Source: CAYFJO01 sp964343305
Lineage (GTDB): Bacteria; Planctomycetota; Planctomycetia; Pirellulales; Pirellulaceae
Direction of reading: 5' to 3'
Assembly: GCA_964343305.1 (NCBI GenBank)
Contig: CAYFJO010000016.1
Span: 1 to 60,336 of the forward strand
DNA: 60,336 nt
A program made the position numbers and the translations under genes. Within the stretch, counting starts at the first letter, position 1. Each line of letters opens with the position of its first letter. This document shows, one piece after another, positions 25,906 through 34,558 of the stretch. The notes below the pieces were generated by a model that saw nothing but the letters and a program-made list of their open reading frames with translations, searched no databases and had not been told where the DNA came from.

Positions 25906-27654
25906 ATGCAATACCGACAAAACAATTGGTTCCAACGAGCATTCCTTGTCGCGATTGTGCTCGGCTGTGCCGTGGCGATGTCTCCGAACGTTGTCGGGCC
26001 GGATATCTGGGGCCACGTGCAATATGGCCGGGACGTTTTCACGGACGGCTATTTCGCACCCACGACCACCTATTCCTTCACCGCCGAAGGCTATCGCTGG
26101 ATCAACCACGAGAACTTTTCTGAGCTGCTGATGGCAATCGGCGCGGATACGGTTGGACCCGTTGGCTTGTCGGTCGCAAAAGTACTGCTCAGTTTGCTGG
26201 TCATCGGCCTGATCGTACGACACGCAATCACGCACAAAGTTCACTTGCTCACCATCTGTGCGATCACACTGCTAGTCGCCGTGAACATGGCGTTCCACTG
26301 GAGCGTGCGGCCCCAGCTTTTGTCGTACACGTTTTTCACACTGATGATCGTGCTGCTATTGTACTGCTTCGACGGTTGGCAAAACCAATGGCACTTGAGT
26401 CGTACGTTGGACGAGACTTCCGAAGTTTCCGAAACTTCGGAAGTCTGGGCGTTTCACAGCCGACTGCGATGGCTCTGGCTCGCACCGGTGCTGTTCTTCT
26501 TCTGGGCAAATTCTCACGGCGGGTTCGTCGCCGGATTCTGCATTTACTCGGCGTACCTAGTTTGCCGATCGATCGAAGCGTACATCCAACGCGGCCGCGA
26601 AAGCTATGGGCTTCTCCGCCGATTTGCGTTGATGATTGTCGTGGCAGGTCTGGCGACGTTGATCAATCCTTACGGACCCGGCCTGCACCTGTGGCTCTTA
26701 CAATCACTCGGCGAACCTCGTCCAGAAATCACCGAGTGGGCGTCGCCCGAGTTCTTCACGCTCGACAGTATCAAACTCTGGCTGATCGTCGGCTTGTTCG
26801 CCGCCGCGATCATTGCGTCGCGCAAGTCACGTGACTTTACGCACCTCGTGATCATGGCGCTGACGCTGTGGCAGTCACTCGAACATCTGCGGCACTTGCC
26901 GTTCTTTGCGATCCTGTTCGGCTTTTGGATGCCGATGCATATCCAGTCGCTGTTCAACCGAATGAAGTTCGCTCGCGAGGACCAGCAGTTTGGCGACGAC
27001 ATGTCGCCGGCGATGAAACGATTGATGTTCTGTGGACTAAGCGTGGCATTCATCCTGCTCGTCGGTCGGTTGACGATCCGTGCGACGGACCTGCAAGTCG
27101 ACAAAGCGCGCTTCCCAGTGACCGCCATGCAGTTCATCGCCGATCACAGCATGACCGGGCGAATGGTCGTCACCTACAACTGGGCTCAATACGTCATCGG
27201 CACGTTCGGCACACGCGACCCTGACGAGCAACCTGGCATCCAAGTCGCCTTCGACGGACGCTTCCGCACCTGTTACCCGCAAGAGATCGTCGACATGAGT
27301 TTCGACTTGACGCTGGGCGACATGGTCGAGCGTCATCGTAGCGAGAACACCAAGTCACGCGACGACAGCCACGTGCTCGAATTCAAAAAGCCGGACCTGG
27401 CGCTGCTCAGTCGAAGCCAACCACATTCGCAACGCGTGATGAAGCAAAACACCGCCCGCTGGGTGCTGCTCTACCAAGACGAGATCGCACAACTGTGGGG
27501 CAGACGGACAAAGTACGACGAACCAACCAGCCCGCACTTCATCCATCCCGTCGATCGCAAGATCGGCGACGACGTTCAAGAGGGCTATGTCACTTGGCCG
27601 GCACTGCCCGTAGGACGGATTGCCAATCCGTCCTTCGCACAACAGACGGATTAG
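25906..27654 (+). CDS. GT-C-like polytopic membrane protein
   Basis: A 582-residue protein with about ten membrane helices and a soluble C-terminal part. Near the N-terminus it has GPDIWGHVQYGRDVFTDGYF, an aspartate-containing loop after the first helix as in GT-C glycosyltransferases that use lipid-linked sugars. Residues ~166-177 (DETSEVSETSEV) are the translation of a palindromic repeat. The last residues (VGRIANPSFAQQTD) come from another repeat at the stop codon, so the true C-terminus was probably altered by an insertion. It is followed after 27 bp by a family 2 glycosyltransferase and another GT-C-like protein, suggesting surface glycan or glycolipid assembly. Confidence 0.55.
   Translation: MQYRQNNWFQRAFLVAIVLGCAVAMSPNVVGPDIWGHVQYGRDVFTDGYFAPTTTYSFTAEGYRWINHENFSELLMAIGADTVGPVGLSVAKVLLSLLVIGLIVRHAITHKVHLLTICAITLLVAVNMAFHWSVRPQLLSYTFFTLMIVLLLYCFDGWQNQWHLSRTLDETSEVSETSEVWAFHSRLRWLWLAPVLFFFWANSHGGFVAGFCIYSAYLVCRSIEAYIQRGRESYGLLRRFALMIVVAGLATLINPYGPGLHLWLLQSLGEPRPEITEWASPEFFTLDSIKLWLIVGLFAAAIIASRKSRDFTHLVIMALTLWQSLEHLRHLPFFAILFGFWMPMHIQSLFNRMKFAREDQQFGDDMSPAMKRLMFCGLSVAFILLVGRLTIRATDLQVDKARFPVTAMQFIADHSMTGRMVVTYNWAQYVIGTFGTRDPDEQPGIQVAFDGRFRTCYPQEIVDMSFDLTLGDMVERHRSENTKSRDDSHVLEFKKPDLALLSRSQPHSQRVMKQNTARWVLLYQDEIAQLWGRRTKYDEPTSPHFIHPVDRKIGDDVQEGYVTWPALPVGRIANPSFAQQTD
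26415..26445. repeat. 31-bp palindrome translated as TSEVSETSEV
   Basis: GACTTCCGAAGTTTCC and GAAACTTCGGAAGTC form an inverted repeat inside the membrane protein gene, in frame. The same element occurs at 28615-28645. Confidence 0.8.
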
Positions 27655-27666
27655 CAATCCGTCTTC
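27610..27666. repeat. ACGGATTGCCAATCCGT-type repeat at a stop codon
   Basis: Two related palindromic units (GGACGGATTGCCAATCCGTC and AGACGGATTAGCAATCCGTC) surround the stop codon of the upstream gene, the second one containing its TAG. The element likely supplied the last residues of that protein. Confidence 0.8.
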
Positions 27667-27681
27667 CAGAATGAGGAAACC

Positions 27682-28542
27682 ATGACACAAACGCCCACCA
27701 TCGTTGATTTGCCGATCACAGCCGTCGCCCCCGTCGTCGAAGCGGACACGGACGCGATCGATCGCGTTGACAAAACGCTCGACCAAATCGAACAGCTATC
27801 GCTCGAACTAGACGACAACTACGTGATGCCGCAGCTCGAATACCAAGTCCCGCCGGGATTCAAACTGTCCGTCGTCATCCCCGTCTACAACGAAGAAGCC
27901 ACGCTGCACACGATCTTCGCTCGTGTAAACGCACTGCCTCTGCCGACCGAAATCATCCTGGTCGACGATTTCAGCACGGACCGCACTCGCGAGTTGCTCG
28001 CGCAGCTCGAAGACAAATCCAACGTCCGTGTGATCTACAAACCACAGAACGAGGGAAAAGGTGCCGCGCTGCGAACCGGCTTTGAACAAGCGACCGGCGA
28101 GATTGTCATCGTGCAAGACGCAGACCTGGAATACGATCCGCGCGACATCCCTCCGCTTTTGAAACCAATCCTCGACGGCAACGCCGACGTTGTTTACGGC
28201 AGCCGTTTCCTTGGCGAAGAACCACAAGACCCGTCGCTCGTTCATCGCTTCGGCAACGGGTTGCTCACGCAGTCGTCAAACTTTTTCACGCGGCTGCGAC
28301 TAACCGACATGGAAACCTGCTACAAGGCATTCCGCCGCAACGTGCTGCGTTCGTTTGAAATCAAACAAAACCGCTTTGGCGTCGAGCCCGAAATGACAGC
28401 CAAGATAGCTCGCCGCGGCTTTCGTATCGAAGAAGTGCCCATTTCGTACAACGCCCGCTCGTACGAAGAAGGCAAAAAGATCGGCATCAAGGACTTGATC
28501 AATGCATTCTACTGCATCGTTCGATACGGCCTGGCCGATTGA
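27682..28542 (+). CDS. family 2 glycosyltransferase (polyprenyl-phosphate sugar synthase-like)
   Basis: A 286-residue GT-A enzyme resembling dolichyl/undecaprenyl-phosphate mannose or glucose synthases. The catalytic core has VVIPVYNEE (64-72), ILVDDFSTD (92-100), NEGKGAALRTGF and the DAD metal site (146-148) followed by LEYDPRD. The C-terminal motif GFRIEEVPISYNARSYEEGKKI is typical of the DPM1-like group. No membrane anchor is present. An N-terminal extension of about 60 residues is low in motifs. It probably makes the lipid-linked sugar used by the GT-C-like proteins on both sides; the downstream gene overlaps its 3' end by 41 bp. Confidence 0.8.
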   Translation: MTQTPTIVDLPITAVAPVVEADTDAIDRVDKTLDQIEQLSLELDDNYVMPQLEYQVPPGFKLSVVIPVYNEEATLHTIFARVNALPLPTEIILVDDFSTDRTRELLAQLEDKSNVRVIYKPQNEGKGAALRTGFEQATGEIVIVQDADLEYDPRDIPPLLKPILDGNADVVYGSRFLGEEPQDPSLVHRFGNGLLTQSSNFFTRLRLTDMETCYKAFRRNVLRSFEIKQNRFGVEPEMTAKIARRGFRIEEVPISYNARSYEEGKKIGIKDLINAFYCIVRYGLAD

Positions 28543-30454
28543 GCCGGTCGATCCAAGGGCCCAGCAAATCACATGGCCTGGTTGCACACGCGGCGAGGAC
28601 TCTGCGTGCGAACAGACTTCCGAAGTCTTCGAGACTTCGGAAGTCTCAAGCGTCGATATCTCATCCTGGTTCGGCCCGCTGACGCTTGCTGCAACGATGT
28701 GTTCGTTGCTAGTGCTCACGTGGCGCAAATGGCCGCACGTGCTGGTCGACTTTGGCCGCGAACTTTACGTGCCGTGGCAAATCACCGAAGGTGCCCTGCT
28801 CTATCGCGACGTCGCCTACTTCAACGGTCCGTTCTCGCCTTATTTCAACGCCGGGTTGTTCTACATCTTTGGCGTTTCACTCACCACGCTCATTGTGGCG
28901 AACATCGTTTTGCTCGCCGTGCTGGTTGGTTTGATCTACCACACGTTCGCTCGTTGGTTTGACCGCGCGACATCGACGGTCGTATGCTTTGTCTTTTTGT
29001 GTGCGTTCTGTTTCGCTCAGCTCGACATGGCGGGCAACTACAACTACATCTGTCCGTATTCGCATGAGATGACACACGGGATCTTCTTTGCGCTCGTGAC
29101 GATCCTTGGTCTGACTGCCGCTTTCAACAGTGAATCGACAAGCTGGCAGCTCGTCACCACGGCCGGGCTCTGTTGGGGATTCACGTTCCTCGGCAAACCA
29201 GAAATCTGGATCGCGACGACGATCGGCGCGGGCGTTTGTTTTGCGCTGCCCGTTTTTTCGCGAGCAACCTCCATCAGTCAGCTAACCATCGCGGCAACGA
29301 CGTGCTTGTTTTGCGGCTTGTTGCCAGTCGCTCTGTTTTTCGTCGCGTTCCTGCGACACATGCCGATTGACCAGGCGTTCCTTGCCGTGACGGGCTCGTG
29401 GCAATGGATCCTGGCAACCGACGTCACCTCACAGCATTTTTACCAGCGCACACTGGGACTAGATCAACCGATCCACAGTTTGCTGCTGATGGCGCGTGCC
29501 GTTTTCTGCGTCGCGCTCGTCATCACGTTCGCGGTTTGCTACGACCGTTGGCTTTGCGGCAACAAAAAAAACAACTCGCTCGCCGCAGTGCTCGGCACGG
29601 CTTGCCTAGCCTGCGCCTATATTCTGCGAACTGAATACTCTCCGTTCCTGGTCGAAGGTCGAGCGATGTTGGTCGCCGCACTGCTGACTTTGTGCGGCCT
29701 CACGGTCGCCCTCTGGCGATGCCGCGAAGATATGGCAACGTTCCAACGTTTAATTCCGCTGTTGCCGTGGGCGGTCGTTGGTTTGCTGCTGCTCGGCAAA
29801 TTGATGTTGATCCCGCGCGTGCATCACTATGGGTTTGTGCTGGCGATGCCGGCGACGATTTTAGCTTTGGGCTGTTTGATTTATTATGGCCCCGCAATAC
29901 TTTGTCGAGGAACGAACGGCCGCGCTTTCCGAACGGTCATCTGCTGTGCGATTCTGCTGGATGCCGTCGGATACGTAGTGGTTTCGTCGAACTACTATGC
30001 GAATAAGACGGTGGCAGTCGGACAGGGACACGACCAAATCATGGTCTCCTCGCCCAACCAAAGTCCGATGGCATCGTCGCTCAATCAAGCGCTGTCGGAG
30101 ATCCGTGCGACCGTCCCGCCTGATGCGACCTTTGTGGTCCTACCCGAAGGCATCATGATCAACTACCTCACGCGCCGCCAAAACCCAACGCCGTACATCA
30201 ATTTCATGCCTCCGGAAATCGTCGCGTACGGAGAACAGCGGATCGAACTCGCGCTGAGACGCGGTCAGCCCGATTATGTTTTGCTGGTGCACAAACCTAC
30301 GACGGAATACGGAGTGGGCTTCTTCGGCTGCGACGAATACTGCCGTTCAATCATGGATTGGGTCAACCACAACTACGAACCAGCGAAGACGTACGGAGCG
30401 GAACCCTTGGTCGACGTCCGCTTCGGCATCAAGCTTCTCGTTCGCAAGAGTTGA
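28502..30454 (+). CDS. GT-C-like membrane glycosyltransferase
   Basis: A 650-residue protein with about 11-13 membrane helices and a C-terminal soluble domain. After the first helix the loop DFGRELYVPWQITEGALLYRD has the acidic residues expected for GT-C enzymes (PMT/ArnT-like) acting on lipid-phosphate sugars. Further support is YNYICPYSHEMTHG and the periplasmic FMPPEIVAYGEQRI. The N-terminal 55 residues include TSEVFETSEV from a translated palindrome. If that insertion is recent, an internal start such as the ATG at 28697 (MCSLLVLTW) may be used. Its overlap with the glycosyltransferase gene indicates coupling. Its exact sugar and acceptor are unknown. Confidence 0.6.
   Translation: MHSTASFDTAWPIEPVDPRAQQITWPGCTRGEDSACEQTSEVFETSEVSSVDISSWFGPLTLAATMCSLLVLTWRKWPHVLVDFGRELYVPWQITEGALLYRDVAYFNGPFSPYFNAGLFYIFGVSLTTLIVANIVLLAVLVGLIYHTFARWFDRATSTVVCFVFLCAFCFAQLDMAGNYNYICPYSHEMTHGIFFALVTILGLTAAFNSESTSWQLVTTAGLCWGFTFLGKPEIWIATTIGAGVCFALPVFSRATSISQLTIAATTCLFCGLLPVALFFVAFLRHMPIDQAFLAVTGSWQWILATDVTSQHFYQRTLGLDQPIHSLLLMARAVFCVALVITFAVCYDRWLCGNKKNNSLAAVLGTACLACAYILRTEYSPFLVEGRAMLVAALLTLCGLTVALWRCREDMATFQRLIPLLPWAVVGLLLLGKLMLIPRVHHYGFVLAMPATILALGCLIYYGPAILCRGTNGRAFRTVICCAILLDAVGYVVVSSNYYANKTVAVGQGHDQIMVSSPNQSPMASSLNQALSEIRATVPPDATFVVLPEGIMINYLTRRQNPTPYINFMPPEIVAYGEQRIELALRRGQPDYVLLVHKPTTEYGVGFFGCDEYCRSIMDWVNHNYEPAKTYGAEPLVDVRFGIKLLVRKS
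28615..28645. repeat. 31-bp palindrome translated as TSEVFETSEV
   Basis: GACTTCCGAAGTCTTC and GAGACTTCGGAAGTC form the second copy of the element at 26415-26445, again in frame within a membrane protein gene of the same operon. Confidence 0.8.
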
Positions 30455-30455
30455 C

Positions 30456-32993
30456 TCACTCGTTAACGTCGATTTCCGCGATCCTGTCCCGCAACACGCC
30501 CAGCAACTGGGTCAACTGTTCGACTTGTCCTCTGGCCACTTCCACTTGTTCAGCCGTTGCGTTTGCGTCCCCTTTCAAGCGCAGAGATTCAACCTGAGCA
30601 TCGGACAGTTGTTTCTCGACACCTGTGCATTCGGCATCAAGCACTGCAAGCACTTCCCTGGTCGACGAACTTGTCGTGTCGACGATGTAGTTCTCATAGG
30701 AAGCTTTGATCCCACGCAGTATCCGCGACAGTTGATCGCGGTTTTTAGGATCGTCAGAAAGACAGACTTCCACTTCTTGATCGCTGGTGTGACGCACAAA
30801 GACACTGTCGCGCAACCACGCAATTGGATTGTCTTGACGGGCCACGATCGGCAACTGATCTAGTTGAAAGTCATTCGCGGCGGCTCTGAGAATGAAATCG
30901 CTGCGAAGGATCGCTCGGACGACTTTATAGTCAATCGTTTCCGTCGTGTCTGGCGACAATCGCGCGACGACGAACGCCGCGGTATTGATCTTCGAACCCT
31001 CATCGGCGTCGTGTTTCATAGACGAGTTTTGCGAAACGCGAGACTGTAAGTTGGAACTTTGGGCCGATGTTTTGGCGTCCCACTTGAGATTGGGGTTCAG
31101 CAGATCTTCGATGCGACGGTCGATAATCTGGTCTGAGATTTGATCTCGCAGTTCAAGCTTTTCGCGGGACTGGTCAAGCTTTTGTTGCATCGCCGCCACT
31201 TCCGCCCGGTGCAGCAACTGCCGATTGCGGAACGATTCCGCGACATAGTGTCGAAGTCGTTTTCGAAAAGTCCGCGTTGCCGGGGCTTCGTCGCCGAATT
31301 CTTCCCTTGCCTGACGTAGCTTGGCTGCCATCTCGTGGGCGTTGCGGTTGCTCGTTTCGTAGGCTTCGCGAAACTCTTCGATCTGGTCGGGCGACGCGAG
31401 CGGGACGTCGCCCGTCGGTGGCAATTGCGGCTCGACCGTGATGACATCGCCGCCAACAATCGGCAAGTTGTAGACGCCCTCGGCCGCCGCCTTCGTGACG
31501 TCGACCTGAATCACTATGTTTTTCTCACCGCCCTTGATCGGGCGGACCACCAACACGCGGTCGCTGGCGTTCTCGTCCAAACCGCCGGCCATCGCGAGTG
31601 CGTCCAACAATCGAGGATCTTTTGTCGAGTCGATTCCGTATTTTCCTGGCTTCTTGACCAATCCCATCACGGTAACTCTGGCTGGCTCTTCGACGCTTTC
31701 CAAGTCCCGAGCATTGTCGGAAGCAAGGGTGTAACCCATCTCTGTACCTTGAATGCGATACGATTTGACATCGGCGTATTTCGGCTTGAAAGTTTCAATG
31801 ACGTCGGGCGGACGAACTTGTGGCTTGCCCGCGGCCTTGGTCGCCGTGACAGGAATCGAAACGACCAGCGGCAGGAAGCCGTTTTCTGCAGCTCCGCTTG
31901 CGTAGCGCTGTTCCCTATCGCTGGCGAAGGCGTTCATGATGGCAACGTGACCGGTAGGCAATTCGCATTGAAAAGTGGTTTCGTCCACGTACAGCACAGT
32001 GTCCGATTCATTGCCGCGTTTGTCTTCCTGCAACTCAGCGGCTCGTGTGAATGTGAAATGCCGCTTGTTGGAAAACCGCGTTTCAGCGACGTACCACTGA
32101 AACATCGGCTTGCGTTTCACGAAAGGCTTTGGAACTATCTCGAATGAAAAATAACGACCAAGTTTCTCTGTCGGAATAAAAAACTCGACCGGGCGCGTCA
32201 ATGTGGTCGAGTACGAAGGATGCGTTTCGCCACCAGCAAGGTCGAGTCCACCTTGCGGCACGCACTCGGCGGCTGGAAATGGCAGCTCGTCTACGAACAG
32301 CTTCCTCGCCTTCAGCCACTCGAGTAGATCCGCGTAATGTTCAAGTTTGTAAAGCGAAACGATCTGACGCGGAAACAAAATCTCGGGGCCTGACCCGGGA
32401 AGCTGGTCAAGCAACTTCTTGGGAATCGCCGCGCCATCAAGTGCCTGACGCAAATCGTCTTCGATCGTTTTGGCACCCTCGTCGGGCAACCAGTCGGCCT
32501 TAATGAGGAGCATGCGAGCTTCGAATTTCGGCGGCGCGATAATCTTCGCAATTCTCGCAACGTCTGCGTCCGTGAATGTGCCGGTAATAATCGTCTTGTT
32601 TCTGATCTCGGTGCGGATCGTCGGAGCGCTAATGACTTTGCCATCAAGGACGACAGCGATCCGACGACCAATGTTTTCTTTGCTGATCGTCTGAATTCGT
32701 GTCGCACCCTCGGGCGTGAAAACAACTTCCAGCGCTGGGCTAGTTTTACCGCCACCTGGAAATTCGACGACTCGCGTGTAGGCAACGTCGTCGCTCGTCA
32801 AAACCACCGTATTCGCAACGAAGATTTTCTTCTCGCCGTCTTCGTAAACCGATTCCGTGAAACCCTCGGTTGGTTCGTCCACGGCCAGTCGAAATTCCGC
32901 TTTCGGTGGATTTGCAGTTGGCGCGGGCGATTCTTGTGCCGTCGCCGCAAAGGTCAACGCCGCCAAGACGAAAAACGAAACAAAGTACTTCAT
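30456..32993 (-). CDS. exported SecD-like / SLBB / Wzz-like fusion protein
   Basis: An 845-residue protein with a signal peptide (MKYFVSFFVLAALTFAATAQ). Residues ~34-152 resemble the SecD periplasmic base domain (VVFTPEGATRIQTISKENIG...VVLDGKVISAPTI...ITGTFTDADVARIA). Residues ~438-523 match an SLBB domain of polysaccharide export proteins (VTVMGLVKKPGKYGI...DALAMAGGLDENASDRVLVVR). A charged coiled coil follows (540-640). Then comes a Wzz/GumC-like segment (residues ~690-770: AILRSDFILRAAANDF, NPIAWLRDSVFVRHTSDQEVEVCL) and a second coiled coil. No membrane helix follows the signal. The start overlaps the kinase stop (ATGA), so production is coupled to the kinase. A role in envelope glycan export or sensing is inference. 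Confidence 0.6.
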   Translation of the reverse strand: MKYFVSFFVLAALTFAATAQESPAPTANPPKAEFRLAVDEPTEGFTESVYEDGEKKIFVANTVVLTSDDVAYTRVVEFPGGGKTSPALEVVFTPEGATRIQTISKENIGRRIAVVLDGKVISAPTIRTEIRNKTIITGTFTDADVARIAKIIAPPKFEARMLLIKADWLPDEGAKTIEDDLRQALDGAAIPKKLLDQLPGSGPEILFPRQIVSLYKLEHYADLLEWLKARKLFVDELPFPAAECVPQGGLDLAGGETHPSYSTTLTRPVEFFIPTEKLGRYFSFEIVPKPFVKRKPMFQWYVAETRFSNKRHFTFTRAAELQEDKRGNESDTVLYVDETTFQCELPTGHVAIMNAFASDREQRYASGAAENGFLPLVVSIPVTATKAAGKPQVRPPDVIETFKPKYADVKSYRIQGTEMGYTLASDNARDLESVEEPARVTVMGLVKKPGKYGIDSTKDPRLLDALAMAGGLDENASDRVLVVRPIKGGEKNIVIQVDVTKAAAEGVYNLPIVGGDVITVEPQLPPTGDVPLASPDQIEEFREAYETSNRNAHEMAAKLRQAREEFGDEAPATRTFRKRLRHYVAESFRNRQLLHRAEVAAMQQKLDQSREKLELRDQISDQIIDRRIEDLLNPNLKWDAKTSAQSSNLQSRVSQNSSMKHDADEGSKINTAAFVVARLSPDTTETIDYKVVRAILRSDFILRAAANDFQLDQLPIVARQDNPIAWLRDSVFVRHTSDQEVEVCLSDDPKNRDQLSRILRGIKASYENYIVDTTSSSTREVLAVLDAECTGVEKQLSDAQVESLRLKGDANATAEQVEVARGQVEQLTQLLGVLRDRIAEIDVNE

Positions 32994-34450
32994 TGGTCAG
33001 ACTCCTCTTGCACAACCCCTTCGTCGTCCCACAACAATTCGATGCGCGACGATAGATCATCACTTTGTTGTTTCAGTTCATCCAACTCTTGCTCAACCAA
33101 GTCCCAATTGGTCGCCGGGTCAGGATCGATGTTCGGCGTCGCCCCGGGCGCGATTGGAGTTTCGACGTCGGCGGGTCGAACAGATTCGTGGTTTTGCCAG
33201 GCATCGTTCAGCAGCAGCGACGCAACAAGAATTGCAACCGCAATCAACGCCAGCCCAATGGGCCAACGAAGCCGGTCACTTCGTGCCGGTGCGACACTCG
33301 CGGGCAGAGGCTGTACTTCCGGCTGTTGCAGGTGTGCCAAACATTGGGCCAACAACTCCGAAACTTTCGCCGCCGATTCGAATCGCTCGTCTGGCGACTT
33401 GGCATGCAAACACTGGATGATCGTCCCGAGCCAGTCCGGCATGTCAGGATTGACTTCCTGAATCCGCCGCGGTTGTGAATCCGTAATGCGACGCAATACG
33501 CCATAACTAGTCTCCGCGCGAAACGGCGCTCGTCCCGTGCACATCGCGTACATGACGCTGCCCAAACTGAACAAATCGCTTTGTTGGTCCGCGCGCTCAC
33601 CGCGTGCTTGCTCGGGCGACATGTAGTGCGGCGTGCCGGGAACGTGTCCGCTATAAGTGAGGCTGGCATCGTCACTCATCCGCACCAAACCAAAGTCGGT
33701 CAGCAAAGCCCGATCGACTCCCTCTTCAAGCAAAATGTTCGACGGCTTCACGTCGCGATGCACCAAACCTTGCTCGTGAGCCGCCGCCAGTCCGGCCGCC
33801 GTTTGCCGAGCGATGCGCAAAACTTCGCAAACGCCCAGCGGCCCTTCGCGATCGATCCTCGCTTGCAGCGACTCGCCCGCCACGAAAGGCATGACCAAAT
33901 ACGGCGGCTCGTTCTCCGACTCGACATTGTGAATCGCGACCACATGTTCATGAACAATCGCTGCCGAGGCACGGGCTTCGCGAGCAAACCGCTTTCGAGC
34001 CGCACCGCTGCCGGCCAAATGCGGAGCGAGCGCCTTCACGGCGACCGGCCGATTCAACTCGGAATCGAACGCCTTGAAAACCACGCCCATCCCGCCGCAT
34101 CCGATCAATCGCTCTACCTCATATCTCCCGATCCGGCCCAACATCTCTGGATGTGACGGCTCGTCCAACAACTGCGTCGACATCGACTCCGTCCAAGTTT
34201 TCGGCGCTCGCCGATGTCCCAACGTGCTCCACGATCGCTCGGCGCGTTCAAGTTCAATTTCATCCGACGACAACGACTCTTTCGCTGTCGACCATTCGTC
34301 GCCGTCCGCCGCAAGTTCCAACAATCGCGTCTGGCAACTCGCACAAGTTTCCAAATGCTTGGCCGTGGAACGAAACACGTCGCTCGTTTCGTCGCCGTCG
34401 AGCAAAACACGCAAGTGATCGTCATCACAAAGCTTTGTCGCGTTATTCAA
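32990..34450 (-). CDS. membrane Ser/Thr protein kinase with N-terminal anti-sigma-like zinc motif
   Basis: A 486-residue protein. The TTG at 34450 is chosen as start because GGGAG lies upstream and the earlier frame is a translated repeat. Residues 32-39 form H-x3-C-x2-C, as in zinc-binding anti-sigma domains. The kinase domain (~108-360) has the glycine loop GCGGMGVVFKAF, Lys139 in VAVKAL, HRDVKPSNILL (Asp233), DFG (Asp252) and MSPEQ. One membrane helix (396-414) is followed by a ~70-residue extracytoplasmic tail with a coiled coil. It lies directly after an ECF sigma factor gene and before the SecD/SLBB fusion, overlapping it by 4 bp. It probably holds or signals to the sigma factor in response to an envelope stimulus. 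Confidence 0.85.
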   Translation of the reverse strand: MNNATKLCDDDHLRVLLDGDETSDVFRSTAKHLETCASCQTRLLELAADGDEWSTAKESLSSDEIELERAERSWSTLGHRRAPKTWTESMSTQLLDEPSHPEMLGRIGRYEVERLIGCGGMGVVFKAFDSELNRPVAVKALAPHLAGSGAARKRFAREARASAAIVHEHVVAIHNVESENEPPYLVMPFVAGESLQARIDREGPLGVCEVLRIARQTAAGLAAAHEQGLVHRDVKPSNILLEEGVDRALLTDFGLVRMSDDASLTYSGHVPGTPHYMSPEQARGERADQQSDLFSLGSVMYAMCTGRAPFRAETSYGVLRRITDSQPRRIQEVNPDMPDWLGTIIQCLHAKSPDERFESAAKVSELLAQCLAHLQQPEVQPLPASVAPARSDRLRWPIGLALIAVAILVASLLLNDAWQNHESVRPADVETPIAPGATPNIDPDPATNWDLVEQELDELKQQSDDLSSRIELLWDDEGVVQEESDQ

Positions 34451-34470
34451 ATTCCCGCTCCCCCAAATCG

Positions 34471-34546
34471 TGTGCCACTGGCTCTGCCAGTGTTCAAAAA
34501 ACGATCGGCACGGTTGTACTTGCACTGCCAAAGCCAGTGGCACACA
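34471..34546. repeat. TGTGCCACTGG palindromic element, copy 3
   Basis: Left arm 34471-34492 and right arm 34523-34546 (one substitution) form the same hairpin as copies 1 and 2, with a 30-base loop. It fills the space between the ECF sigma gene and the kinase, 20 bp upstream of the kinase start. Confidence 0.9.
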
Positions 34547-34558
34547 AATCGATGCATA

